Source: Trichobilharzia szidati (taxonomy: Eukaryota; Platyhelminthes; Trematoda; Strigeidida; Schistosomatidae). Taken from it: a stretch of 64,000 nucleotides of DNA. A program made the position numbers and the translations under genes. The stretch is taken from NCBI GenBank assembly GCA_944472155.2, contig OX235279.1, positions 55,153,564-55,217,563 on the forward strand, given 5' to 3'. Under the pieces are notes generated by a model, which made no database searches, had not been told where the DNA came from, and worked only from the letters and a program-made list of their open reading frames with translations. Shown here piece after piece: positions 25,101 to 38,559 of this stretch (position 1 is the first letter of the stretch; every line of letters begins with the position of its first letter).

Positions 25101-25880
25101 GACCACAGACTTTAATTCATCAGTGAAAACAGACATAAAAGTATATTTCGAGCAGAGACTATTCATCATCTCTTATAACTTAATCCAATTGTTAACTGCC
25201 AGGAATATTCAACATCAGGATTTGTGAAATTATACATTTCTCTTATGAGGTTCATGTTGAATACTTGTTGCCATTATCTTCTTACAAAAATATTGTTCAT
25301 GTAATAAGGTCTGTGGCACTGAATTTCCTTACTAAATAAAGATGTGTCATTGTTTCAATGCAAATGATCCGCGTTTCATTCCTGGTAGACTCACTCCAAA
25401 ATCTCACCTAGTTTACTGACTATTCTGAGCCCGGAAAAGATGGAATTTCGAGCGTGAAGTTAGCAGCAGTGTCCATTAAAGAAACATCACGGCTACTAGA
25501 CTTCCAAAGCTTGAGGCCCTATATTCTCCTCGGAAAGCAAGAAATGGAAAAAAGAAAAATAGACCAAGGAGTGATAATGCTGTGAAAAGCACTTACAGCT
25601 AAGATTGCACTAGTGTTTTTTCCAAGATAGTGCGAAATTCTTCAGCAGCATATATTCAAGAGTCTGTGCAAGATCAAGACCGTTAATGTTTGGCACACTT
25701 GCCAATAAATTATCATTTTTCAGCGTTTTTCGTAAATGTACTATGAATCTTAGTTAGTTCAGAACCGATGCAATAAAATGATCACAAACCAAAAAATTCC
25801 TAACAACAAACAGAATAACCAGAAACTACAATACCAATACTTGAAAATTAATCTGATGCTCACTAGCCACTGACCCTATT
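22177..25880. other. Non-coding, no gene recognised
   Basis: AT-rich sequence with a short TA repeat near 22973. A stretch at 22985-23040 resembles one at 37888-37945 (shared words such as ttccgtgtctt), pointing to a further dispersed repeat. I see no gene. Confidence 0.4.
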
Positions 25881-25984
25881 CAGGCAGTTAACCTGGCCTT
25901 CTAGCGGAAAGCCGTAACCAGTAGGGTACAACAGGTTGGAAATGAGGCAGTAACTCATCGAAGAAGACATTTATTAGTGGTCAC

Positions 25985-26215
25985 GCTATGTCATCAATTG
26001 GTAGAAGTTAGAATTCACAGGCCGTTGGATTGGGTCCCACTAGCTTAACGATCTGTGAGCTCGCCTTGTAACTAGAAGATCCTTGGTCCGAGATTCTGTG
26101 AGTGCGTACTGATGAAGTGCTCCAAACTAGGGCAAAACAGCTGTCCAGTATTTCCAGGTCTTCCAATGGTTCTCTAACCGATGTCAGCTCATGATGAAAT
26201 CCTCCAACCAATCAA
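25985..26215 (+). mobile_element. SINE-like repeat with tRNA-type promoter and hammerhead core (Sm-alpha-like)
   Basis: A tRNA-like part has an A-box-like block tagcttaacg (26041) and a B-box-like block ggtccgagattc (26085-26096). A hammerhead-like core (26109-26150) and a conserved 3' part (ccaatggttctctaaccga) follow. The 3' part recurs at 30935-30960 and 39322-39345. This order matches the schistosome Sm-alpha SINE-like family, known to carry hammerhead ribozymes. Limits are approximate and no target duplication was found. Confidence 0.72.
26100..26165 (+). ncRNA. Degenerate hammerhead ribozyme, copy 1
   Basis: The core box ctgatga is intact (26109-26115). Stem II is a short cc-aaacta-gg hairpin. 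The expected GAAAC is replaced by aaaac (mutated first base, 26133-26138 region). Stem III is the short palindrome agct, and a gtc cleavage triplet lies at 26143-26145. With the GAAA box damaged, self-cleavage is doubtful. The layout with a very short stem III is characteristic of the schistosome hammerhead. Confidence 0.68.
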
Positions 26216-29200
26216 ACACAATCCCTACAAAACCAATATTTGAGAAAATTAAAGCTCTTAAGTAACTTTCAGGTAAATTAAAGCGGTAGCTAAGGGCTAA
26301 TATTCTTTGATAATGATAAGTACTAATCATACGGAATTGAAAGCAAAATCAAGTTAGAAAATCATATTTTTCAGATTACTGTCCAGTTTCTGAGTTGTAA
26401 CGCGCTTCTTTTTGATGTGCTCAGACATTCATTAATCCTCAGATTTCAAGGCCTCTTGAGGTGATATCTAAAGTAGCCTCAAATGAATAAGTTTACTGTA
26501 TTATGGAAAATAAATATTGTTGGGTGATTCCTTTGTAATTTTACCATGTAGTTCTTAAGTTAAAATAAATATGTCGCTAAGATTTTGAATCCAAGGAATA
26601 TTTCATTTCAAGAGGCCGTATTAATCGTCACGATGGAACTGTTTACAGTGTAAATCAAAGCGATCTAAGTTTATGTACCTGCGGAAGTCCTCAATCAGTG
26701 TGACAATACCTCAAAAATGCATTTCTACAAGGCAAAATGAAAATTTAATACCTCGAATCTGATTTATAAAAACACAAAAATATAGAGAAAATAAATTTAT
26801 TCGAATAATGAAGAGTTGTTTATTTTAGAAATAACTGCCTATGAATATTCATTACAAGAGATATCATATTCGCATTTTTATAAAGCAGCACTAAGGAATG
26901 TGCATAAATAGACATGGGAATCTTTTCCAAAAATAGATTAGCCAGCTCTAATTCTTACCAAGATTCCACTCTTATATCACTTGAAATGAAACATGCCTTA
27001 CTGATTTGTGTTTATGCATACAGATGTTAGCTAGTTGAAATTAAGTTACTGAATGAGCTGGTGTTAACAGTCTCATAAAATAATAAAAATAATAATGCAA
27101 AACAAATATTTGCAAATGCATAGTCTATTTATTTACTGGTAAAGGTTAATAAATGTACTTTTATGTACAATGGATTAAACAAAAATGACCCATTAGATAA
27201 AACAAATTGGAAATTTGGTTAAATTTTTAGTAAAAAAAACTCAGTTTCACAATTTTGGACGGGGATTTCCAAAATTAAATTTCATGAAAGTTTAAGTAGT
27301 TTCTAGTCACTATGACAACATTATCACAATTGACATTTATCCTAGACTAGTTTAGTGGGCGTGAATAACACTGATTACAAATTTTACTATCAGCAAGAGA
27401 CTTGGCTGCTAGTTGAATCAGGGACGTATACAACTGATGGGTCTATAAATAATTTTGCTGAGAATAGTTAGTGATGGTTGGAGTTATAAAAGACACTGGA
27501 ATTCCGATGGGAATCAGAAGACTCAACCTTCATAATGACTGGATTGTCTTGCTAATTCTATAGGCTTATTACAATGTATTAATGCTTGAAAAATGTCTGT
27601 ATAAAACAATAAATATCACTTTTTGGAATCACAGTAGTTCAGACTTTTAGCAAAGAAATATTGAAACACCGATCTAAATGCCATCCTAACTCTCTCACAC
27701 TGGTTATTGGTAGAATTTGGTAGGTCACTGAAGCCGAAAATAATATACCAAGTTACTTGAGAGTGTGCTCTACTGTGCTTTTAAACTTAAAAGAATAGAA
27801 ACTCAATTGAAATTGAAATGCTGAAACAACATTGACTACCGTGAGAAAAATGTACGATAAGCAACGGATAATAATTAAGTGGTGCTCAGTAGGAAACAAT
27901 GCTTTTAAATGGATCTTGATCAAATAAATGAAAAACGGATGTACTCAATAGGAAGCAAAGAAAATAAAAGAGCATTCAGTAGAGGACATTTTCTTAATAG
28001 ACGAATCATCTTCAGTGGCTGTAAAGTTGTATGTAAATTTAATAAGACGTATAGCAGGCTACTACTAAATGATACATTTTCTCAGAAGTGGTTAAAGTTA
28101 CAATGGGAATAAGGGTTTATAGCTCAATAAGGCGAAAATTGTTATTTAGTTAGAAGCAAGTTGGTTCAGTATCAATTTGACAGGCGTACAGAATGAAAGA
28201 ATAAAAAGCTACCTCGTAAAACGTACAGAAAGGATACGTAAGGCTGAAAACAGAAGCAAACGACTAGTGAAGAGTCTAGGATAATGGTTGATTAAGAGAC
28301 TAAACAAAAGTTTTCTGCTCACAGAGTTCGGGGCTGTGTTGTAGAAATAACTAGCGTCTCCACTACAAGCAAAACACCTCTCGTAACATTCGGACTTACC
28401 TTGTAGATAATTTTGAAAGAGATCTCTGCTAGCTGTAGTCTGAGTTTACGAGGTTCACGCAAATTAAGCTTGCAGTGTCCTATTGATTACGATGTCAGAT
28501 AATGCTCAAAGATACATTTCTTAAATGTGCGCTTTGTGTGACGTTTGTAGATTATTTCGTTAATAAATTGCACGTGAAACGTCCCCAAGTTAAAAACAGA
28601 TCATCATTATGATGTATGTGGAATAGAACTACACGAGAATGTTCATTTTCAGAAATGTTGTTGAATCCTTGATGGCACGGTGATACTAAGGAGTAAAACT
28701 GTACGTGAAAGTAAAGGTTTTCTATGACAAATCCAGTTTGAAACGCCTTTTAAATATTACCATACTTTCTGTTTTATAAAAAAACGTTAGATCTATCCTT
28801 GCATATATAAATAAAGACTCCACAGTTTAAACCACCCCTTTACTCTTTGCATATTTCATGTAAGAGTTACATTGCTTTCAACTTTCGTTATCTATTCTCT
28901 TCGTCCGTGTAACACGAATTTTAATTTTAAGAGGAATGGACTTAATCTCAATACTGAAACACGAGAAAATATACTTCTGGTATACTTACCCATTTAATAT
29001 AACTTTGAGCACATTACAAACTTTACAAATACATTTATAAAAAAGCACGATGACACTATATCAGATCGTTTGAACTTATACTATATTTTTGTTAAAATAA
29101 GTTTACCGACCAGTCTACCCTCTGTTGTACACAGCTTTGTCTGGATTCCTAATCTTCAGTTAAGTGTTATAAAATACATTTCCTTTAGAATATTTTTTTA

Positions 29201-29825
29201 TGTTATCTAAATTTTAGGAGAGAAAACCTCTTTAGATTTTTTCCCTTTTCGATTTAGGTCATTTTAAGTTCATGAGCCAAATGTTTATCAGGATATATCG
29301 ATTTCCAAATGAGCACAACCTTACTAATCTAAGTGTTACTGAAGAATGAAAATGTACTGAAAAGACTTTGTTTTCTTCATGGCAATATGATCTTGATAGT
29401 GACTAACTGGACAATCTGGAATGCTCGAATGTATCTGTTAAGTACCTGTCAGTTAAGACAACGAAGTGAGGCTGCCGTTGTAGCAAACTTCAAAGAGTTA
29501 TCCTTATGGTTATCAAGCTACAAGACTTTCGGTGATGAATTATATCTTTCTCCCGTTCGAAGTTATAATCTTCATCATTTTTTATATTTTTAAGGCATTC
29601 CTGAAGGAAGAACGTGTGTTATGAAAATGCCAATTAATTTAGTGGGGTGTCAAAGGCAACAGGATACTTTAATGACCCCTCACATATTTAGATCCTATAG
29701 TGTACCCTCTTTCAACTTTATTCAATGCTAAACACATAATTTCACCAACTTAACTGGTACATATTACAAAATACTCTTTGGACAGTCATGTTATGACATA
29801 GGAATACTTTTGTCTTCATCGATAT
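26216..29825. other. Non-coding, no gene recognised
   Basis: AT-rich unassigned sequence. Open frames here (for example 27909-28112 and 29333-29593) are short and show no recognised domain or splice context. Confidence 0.4.
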
Positions 29826-30125
29826 AAAGATAAAACTTGATCACTGTGGTAGAGTATAACTCCATTTTGGATAAAATTTTATTTTGATAAAATCACACAG
29901 TGTTGTACAGTAATATTTACTGATGACGTTTTGAGGACAAATTATTGCTCACATTAAAATCAAGGTACTGCTTCATTTGTATACATGAGTAAACATTGAT
30001 TATACATTTGAATAAAATCAATATGGGATGAAGTACATTCGGAAATAATATTAGTGTTATAAGTTAGATGGGAAATAAGATGTGTGATCTTATCAAAATA
30101 AAATTTTATCCACAGTGGACTTTCG
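29826..30125 (+). repeat. Short inverted-repeat element I2
   Basis: Same family as 21683-21815. The left arm starts near 29858 and the right arm lies at about 30089-30120, but about 200 bp of other sequence now separates them. The inner part has actgatgacgtt followed by a possible hairpin (gaggac...gctcac), which corresponds to the inner stem of the copy at 47853-48005. Confidence 0.7.
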
Positions 30126-30879
30126 TCTTCAGTTTACAAACCAATAGTTGTTCGTTCAAGCCTAAAAGAATGCACTTACATTGAATTTATGTATTACGAT
30201 GGTCAAATGTTAACAAAACAACTGTTTATATTATTTATCTGCCATAAGCAATAGTAGAATTTCCTTGATCAGTTTTATGATTGTATGAAATTGTAAATAA
30301 TATTGTTTGCCATTGGCAACCGATGGAACATTTACTAGGTGTATTCAACTAGAAGTAACTTCGACCTTGGTGGAATTGACCACTCCATGGAAATGAGAGG
30401 CCATACTGCTTTTAGCAGCTGAACATCAAACTATATAGTCATACTTAATGTACACTTACAACTAAAAACAGTGCTTTCTCTCCATAGAGCGACTAGCGTT
30501 TCTAAATCATTATGGTGATTATGTTCCCAGCCATATTATTTGCAAATATAGATTCAAATTTAACATTTCCGGAAGACGTAGCTGAGCGATACTAACATGA
30601 AATCCGGACCTGAATTCGTTGCGTATTGTTTTCAAGCTGTTTGGTTAGCGTCATTACAATCTGTTCGAACAACCAGTGCAAAACTGTAATTTTCTTACTA
30701 CCACTCACTATTTCATTTTGAATCATTTTTCTCAATAAGTCATTGTTTAAAAAGATAAGAATGATAACAAAATAAGAATCTGTATTTCCAAAGTCAATAT
30801 AAGAGTCTCACTGCACTTAGAGGCCAAATTTATTATCTGAAATACATATTTATTGTAGTAATACAATTGTATGTCAAGT

Positions 30880-30975
30880 TTAACCACGATGATTTCCAAA
30901 CTAGGACGAAACAGCTGCCCAGTACTTCCAGGTTTTCAATGGTTCTCTAACTGATATCATTCTGCGGCCATACTT
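30880..30975 (+). ncRNA. SINE fragment with degenerate hammerhead core, copy 2
   Basis: The core reads cgatga (damaged ctgatga, 30887-30892), a stem II cc-aaacta-gg hairpin and an intact gaaac (30908-30912). The palindromic agct stem III follows, then gcc in place of the gtc triplet. The conserved SINE 3' part follows (ggttctctaactgatatca). The tRNA-like part is missing. It is damaged at different positions from copy 1. Confidence 0.68.
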
Positions 30976-33900
30976 AAAAAACAAATCAAATACTTGCAAA
31001 TCAACTCTTGAAAACAATTGTAGATGTTTTCATGTAATAAATTTTCTTATTATCTGTTCTTAACCCGCTTTTAAAAGGATTCATATACTAGATTCAATGT
31101 CATCGCTACAGAAAATATATAAGCTGGATATATTTATTATCATGAGAGTCGGTATCAAGTGACTAACTTTTGTTTAGTAGGTAATTATTGTAGTTTTTTC
31201 TCAAAAGATAAATGAAGTGGAACTAAAATTAAAAGAATAAATTGTTGGAAATATCAGTGACCATAAAGGAATCCCAAGAGACATGAAAATAAAAATTTAT
31301 ATTTTACTTTTAAAGCGATATGTACACTTTCATAACATCTGGAAAAGAAACATCTGTGCAGTATGTCATTTTTTATAGTAAAAGAGAGGAAAATTATTCA
31401 GATAAACTAATCTACTTGGTGTAACTGTTAGGGTTAGGGAACTATTTTTATTCAGAAATTTGAAGTCACCTACATTGTACTTATTACCGACAGTGTAGAA
31501 GCAACACTGATTTGTTTCTTTTTCAAAGCTTATATACACCGTCCCTAATTTTATGGGTAACTCACTGCCTTTTTGATGTCACTTGTCAAAGCGATTCAAC
31601 ACCTTATGGAAATTGATAATACTTAAGAAATACATTCTTGTAGACAGATATGCGAATCGTTATCGTAAGTAGATATTATATTTTAAATGCTTGAATATTT
31701 TGAGTGCGTCTATACCAAATTCACTAAATAATTAACAAGGTGACAAGACCTTTGAATTTAATTTCTTAAACTCACTTCGTAATCGTTCATGTTGTTTTCC
31801 AATCAATACGGCCAGCCCAAATGAATGAGTAAAGAAAAACACTTCGGTTAAATTCCGGAAAATATTTACTTGGAAATTCTCGTGTAGCTGCTAAGATGTT
31901 GGTACATTTAGTTATTATCAAAGATCTGAGTAATTTGTTACTGAAGGAAATGTTTCTCACTACTGGAAAAGTGAGGTCATTGAAATCTGACAATCATGCT
32001 CACCCGACTGCTAATTTTAGCCACATATAAATCAGTCTGAGATTGGCACAATAAAGTGATAGAATTATTTTGCACTTTTCAACTGTAAGATTTATTTTTG
32101 CACACTTTCATGTATTTAACTTTAGTTTTACTTCTTAACTTAGTTAAGTTAATGTTCATTTTAAGTAATTTTCACATCCTTCAGTTATACAACCTTCCAA
32201 AATGAGGTGTTTAAACAGTGTCAAATATTTTGAAATCCGAAATACGTGTGAACACAATAGTTCTTATTCCTATTTATGCAACCAGTCATTTAACGAGAGT
32301 GTATTTTCATCATAAAATATTGCTCAATTTATAATCTCAGCTTGTTCAAAATGCTTAACGGAAAAGATGTACTCAGTCTATATTACCTCGATGAAACCAA
32401 CAGGTGTATTTCGTATAGCAATACATTTGTTTGCATTTTGCTCACTGTGTGTAGAGGTAAATGTGTGGTTAGCTGGATACTACATTATTGAAGTTATGTA
32501 TTAAAAGGAGTTCTCTTTTGGCAAAACTACAGCATGTTTGTAATGCAGTAAACTTAAATTTCGTTGAATGGATACAAAGTTAAACAACAATATCAAAGTC
32601 GAAAAAAACATTTCAAAAGTGACTTTTATTGTTTTCTGACTTCCTAAGATTTACCAAAGAGGATGTTTTCATTAGTTTTGTGAACATGACATACAGTTTT
32701 AATATTAAAACAGATGGAAATCATAAAATTTAATTATGCAATGAATGTTACTGGGACACAAATGTGAACCAGAGAAGCTTTCGAAACATTTACCACCACC
32801 TCGTCGTAGTACTCTCAGTAAATCACAATACTAAACTGTTGGTGACAACTCGATATGCTTTAAATAAGGAAGGTACAACCAAGCTGTAGTCCAAATTACT
32901 GACTCCCAACTATTCACTAAATCTTCACTCACGGGTAGTGTTATCGAACCACCTAATAGCAGAATAGTTCGTTCTAAACTGAACTACTGTCGGAACTACC
33001 TGATGTGACCTTAGGTTAGTTAGATGCAGGGTCTTGAGAATTATATCATGACCTATGTGTTGGAAAATCAGTTTGACAAATGTAAATGATCTCAAATAGT
33101 TTCCATAAAGGAATATACACAAGTCATGGCTTTGGTTAACGAGCAGTGCAGTATGGTACGCTAGCTTTCCTGTTGGTCCAGTAGGTACACATTGTCAGCA
33201 TTATTATAGCATTCAGTAAAATTATGAGCAATAAATCTTCCTCAAAAATATCATCCTGCAAATAATATTATGTCACTGTGAGTCAAGTTAAGTTTTGGTT
33301 TATGATAACTAGAATTTGAGAAATATTACAATTAATCTTATAAATGAATTTCCTTTGAGTCATACTTTGAACATAAGCTAGAGCATGAAATAAGTCTTCT
33401 TCCTCGCCTCCTAAAATCTCTTAAATTTCAGACTTTTATTTATGGAAATTAGATCTTTGTATTTAATATTTTTTACCATAGGGCAGACGACTGAATTACT
33501 ACGCTTGTTGATAATCTAATTTCTTTCCAATAAGTAAATAATTTCTGCTTCCTTCTACAGAACATACCACAATCTATGTAATAAAATATTTGCAATATAG
33601 CCTTCAGGCTTTTGGAATCTTATTTTTTTGCTTGTCAACACTCACAGCAGGCTTATTGAATTACCTCACGTTATATGTTGAACACATTTTTGTCTTGTCT
33701 ATAACTTATAGTAGTTTCATGAAAAAGTGTGTCACTGAAAAAAGCAATTTGCAGCTAGTAAAATGAGATAGTTGAGAAATAAAATTCAGCATGATTTGTT
33801 TTGATGCTTTGTGATACAGTTTCAATTTCAGCTTCAATCACCATTTGTATATGTTTTCGAGAAGTGTAAATTCTGTCACTGTAACGCAGTATACTTCAGT

Positions 33901-34980
33901 TATGTTGACCGAATAGTTTTCTGTAGTATTTGTACTGTTTGTGAACTGCTTTGGTTGAGAGAAATGAAAATCTTATTCAGGAATAAATCTTAGTTCTTCT
34001 ACAAAAGCCAAAATGAACTTCAGTTTTGAATGAAGCTTAACTAAATCTTGAAATCTTTTCCTTGACGCTTTAAGACTTACGATATTATCACCGGTCAGTC
34101 TATATATTGATGTGTGGCGTTTTTGAAACGAAATAGACCACTAAACAAATTTGGGTTTCAACATAGAAAATATCCCCATTTATACATTTGGAAGACAGAA
34201 AGATTGAGTGAAGAAATATTTACTTTTCAATTAGATCCTCATCTCTGGCTCTACTCTAATATATTCTGTAAAGCATTTTTATTACAATACACAACAGTTT
34301 ACCAAACAAGTGGCGATATGTTTGTTAACAATAATTAAACAGTGTCAAAATGTCAATGGGTTGATAATTAACGAAGAAAATCAATACACATTTAAAAAGT
34401 AGAAATGGATAGAATAAATTAATTCTACAAGGATAACACGTAATTAAAGATTGGGTTTTGTTGTCAATCGAAAAAAATATTGAGAACGACTGATAACTAA
34501 CAAATTCTGAAAGTTATTTCAGGTCAATTTTAGTACATATTTATTATTCATTGTTTGGTTGACCTTAGTATTAACTCTAACTTGGATGACATTTTAATCA
34601 TATTTTGAAATGAAAGGATTTGGAAAGTACCTATTCACCAAAATGGTGGTAAATAATAAAGTACCCGGTAGGAAATTTGTAGATGTTGGTCAGAGTAGTC
34701 CTTATCTAAAAAAAAACATGTGTTCAGTGTTTATCGGTCGTTAATGATCCTGCAGATAATTTTAGTATATCAATAAAAAGTTTTCTATTACCCATCAGTC
34801 TTTCACCCTCTTTTCGGAGTGAATATTTTTAATTTTGCATTTATGAATTCAGTATATTTGTGAACATTACAATGAATATTAGTGTTCCAGGATATGAAAG
34901 TGGTAGTTCAACCATTGAAGATCAAATGGTCATAAAGAATTGGAAAAAAACTCTGTCAACATAACCTGTTACTCGAAGAA
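30976..34980. other. Non-coding, no gene recognised
   Basis: Unassigned AT-rich sequence. No open frame above about 75 codons and no recognised host exon, retroelement domain or RNA gene. Confidence 0.4.
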
Positions 34981-35000
34981 AGTGGCAATAGGTCAAACGT

Positions 35001-35204
35001 ATGATGAGGAGACTGTTGCGTGACATAGCACGCCAGTCCCTTGATCGAGTGAAACCTGAGGGTGCTTGCAGGAGGTTGTGCGAGGAGGATATCGGTGACT
35101 ATGGTCAATCGTGGGGCCAAATAAAGAGGACAGTAGAGAATAGGAAAAAGCGGAAATATGCTGTTAAAGCTCTATGTCCAACTCAGAAAACAAAGGAACA
35201 ATAA
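35001..35204 (+). pseudogene. Non-LTR retrotransposon C-terminal scrap
   Basis: The open segment has RRLCEEDIGDYGQSWGQIKR and, further on, AVKALCPTQ. This resembles the extreme C-terminus of RTE-type polyproteins (a short helix, the W..IKR block and an ALC end). It is isolated, without RT. Assignment rests on this weak signature only. Confidence 0.5.
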
Positions 35205-35511
35205 TATATATAATAGCTCATCTATGGTTTTCTGCTCTGCAATTTTTATCTACAGTGCTTACAGAAAAGTTTATTGCTTCAAGAATAAATGCCAGTCCGT
35301 CGACATTCGTGGCTGAATATTTATTGCTTGCATAAAACCTAAGTTAGATTTTATGTGTTTTGCAAACGAAAAGTGTCTTTCAAAATTCTCAAAAGGCACT
35401 AAAGAAAGTGTACAGGTTTCTATGCAATTGAATGCATCATTCGTCTAGATTTAAAATAGCTTGTCACCCAACCGATGCTGAAACTCAGCAGATGAGAGAG
35501 AGTAAAGAAAA

Positions 35512-37398
35512 ACTGATAACTGCTTCTATCTGAACACTTAAATACAGTTTCAAAAGTTGGATAACGGTAGCTTCGGTAAAATTGAGAACTGAACTATGTT
35601 GTCTGTGTTCAGAGAATCGAAGGTGTGTCATCCTTTCTGTTCTCTGAATGTTATTCTACCAGAGATACGTGTAAATATGTATATGCAGTTAAACCAAACA
35701 TTAAAAGTGTATCTGTGATTGTACTAAGGAGCATGTTGTTTGATAAACGGGAATCAACTAAGCTGTAGGAAAGATACTGGCGAGTGAGATATTCAATCTA
35801 CTGTTAACTATTCTTCCAATATTATCACCTTCGAAATCGAGTTGTATAAGACTGGGCTGCTTTTCCACTGTGATTTGGTTCGCATTTAAATCTTCACATA
35901 CTCCACATTTCTTGTTGAATTTCACAGTCCAACCGTTGCCTTTCAATACTTTTTCGAGAATCAGAAATTATTCCTCTAATTTTTAAGTAGAGGAAGTTCA
36001 TCTGGTTCTGTTAAACCAATGCTCATTTCTAGTTAATTGGACAAGACCGACTGCAATTTAATTATTGCCCATTCCATGCATACTTTCAGTGAAGTGATCT
36101 CTGTGTACAAGCTAAAAGAATGCAATTTCTGAGCACTGTTTACTAAGTCAGGAGTCTTCTGTTAACTGACATAATGTCAAATTTGCAAGTACGTTAAAAT
36201 TATTCTGTACATAAACGTAATTAATTTCTCTAGGCTGAAAAGCCGAGGAGGCAAACGATGATACCATATTATTCTGCAAAACCAGTTGTCTTTGCGTTGC
36301 TCGAAGTCAATGTAATTTATAAAAATGGAATGAAATCTGAATGACAGTCGTTATTGGTTGGAAGAACTTAAAAGTCTGCCAATCTCAAGACGAATACACA
36401 CACCTTGGTTAATAAATTCCTTTTAGTCCTTGTTGTCAGCACTTTAGGGGATGTCAGTATTCGGTGAGTTTTTTGCTTAAGACTGACTAAACCACCGCAA
36501 CCACCTCAAAAATAAAACGGCGGTACGCAAAAGATTTTCGATGCGATAATGGGAAGCTGTGTTGTTTGTGTCCAACCAAATTGATAGTAAAAGAAGATTC
36601 CTATCATACATAAATTCTGATCATTGCATTCCATTACACAAGAACATCACATGGCGCCACGAACCAATATTTTGTTGCTAATGTAATCGCTTTTAACCAT
36701 AGAAGACACCTATCGCCTCAACATCCTGTGGTTATTGGAAATTCTCTCCACTGAGAATTTCTTCCACTGCAAAACAATTATTCTGCTGAAATTTGTCGTC
36801 TTTATTCGTGTAGGCTGTTTTCAGTTGTGATGGCCTCTGTTTCAGCTTCAAATGATCCAATGAAAACATCACCGCTAATTAGAGATTTCCATTTTTCAGA
36901 AAAGTGCACGACAATCACTGAGCATTGGTTTCAACTTCATCACTGTAATTAAGTTGACAAAACTATTTTGATTACACTTCCTTCTGCTTTATTCTGTAGC
37001 ATGTAAGTTTGCATATATTGGAGTAGTTGGAAACTATAAGATTGTTCAGAAATGTTTTCACTCTCAATTGGAATGACTATAAATTGTTTTGTTTTTCTCG
37101 AATGTGACCATGAAAAATGTTTTCTTTTGATTCTTTTAAAAGTGAACAGTTTATTATTATTATTATTTTAACAATAAACTCCCTAGAAAAGTGTTAGTTA
37201 CAAACGCACCTGCCAAAAATATGAGAGAGGCGAAGAAGAGACCAGAACTGAAAATACATGTTTGGAAGTTTTTGAGTACATGTAGAGGCCAGATATAGTG
37301 TGCAGTCATACGTCTGATACACTTTACGACTGGCTTATATTTAAAGGGATAGCATGAATAGTTTTTGAAGATAGGTGACAAAGAAATGAATAAATCAA
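35512..37398 (-). repeat. Inverted duplication A', right copy
   Basis: Inverse complement of 3034-4919, with nearly equal length (1887 bp). The two copies lie 30.6 kb apart and face each other. No gene is recognised inside. Confidence 0.85.
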
Positions 37399-38440
37399 GG
37401 AAAATGAAACTTCCAGTGCTGTCATATGCTATAGTAAAGTCAATATTTTCTTATGTGTCGTTCAATAATCCAAGTAGGTCGGACTCGTGTCTTTCAGTGT
37501 CATATACTACAAGTATATTAATGACGAATCGACAATTACAGGTTGCTTTTACGACTGCACACTTCATGTTTGTTAACTGAAGATTAAATATGATATCTGC
37601 TAATACAAGGCTTAGTAGTCTCCCGAAAGCTACTCAATCCGTTTGATGATAAATAATGTCATTTAACTGGAATCACGCGTCCATGGTACACATTAGTTAC
37701 ATGCGTTTAAATTCCAGCACCGGGAAAGGGAGAATTTCAAAATGCTGGCTAAAAACATCGGCATTTTCGTTAATTGGGACCCCTGTGGACAAGGTTATGT
37801 CAAATGATACAATTAATTTGTTTGAAACACTCGTGGGGTTTCGGCTTTCAAATGAGTGGTTGGAATCCTTCAGCTAGTCCTATTTAGGTTTGATTAATGA
37901 AAAATATAACTTGAATTCCGTGTCTTACCTTCTGTTGTTACATTAGGATTCTTTTCAACAGTATAACTGCCTTTTTAACTTATCATACAGTTTAAAAAAT
38001 ACAAATTTTTAGATTACAAAAAACGTCTTAACAGCTTTTTACGGAAGCATATACGAAAGGAGACAGCATGTATTATACATTACACATTTTGGAAGTATTT
38101 GTTACAGAAAAGTTGGATTTTTTAATTTTTTTTGTTTTTGCTGCACATTACTCCCCATTCTCAATCAATCCCTCTTGGCACAGTCACTGTTTCCTGTAAA
38201 TCTTTAAACTGAATATGAAATCCGTTTCTATCATTCCACCTGACTTGTTAGCCTCTGTTAATTTGCAGTAAACAGAAACTATGGTAATTCATATACTACC
38301 TTGTTCTGTTTAGCTTTCCACAAATTAACCGCTTCATCGAAGACTTAGTATACTAATTGGTTGGGAGTATAGCTAACAACGCCAAACATAAATGACTAAA
38401 TCCGTTGGTACCGAAACTAACCTCCTGGAGTCGGAAAGAC
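37399..38440. other. Non-coding, no gene recognised
   Basis: AT-rich spacer between A' and an RTE remnant. The block 37888-37945 resembles 22985-23040 (dispersed repeat of unknown type). Confidence 0.4.
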
Positions 38441-38559
38441 ACATGAGTTGGAGGACGGATGATACCAGCGAAAGAAAGCCTCCAAGAAGCCAGTCGGACA
38501 ATGAGTCACCTTTCAATGAAACCGAAAGTAAGTATAGTAAGAAGGAATCTCCACACGAT

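Noticed and set aside
20150..35000. Further VPS52 exons after the plus-strand exon 6
   Set aside because: None of the exon 7-16 signatures was found on the plus strand here; the partial copy appears to end at the duplication breakpoint.
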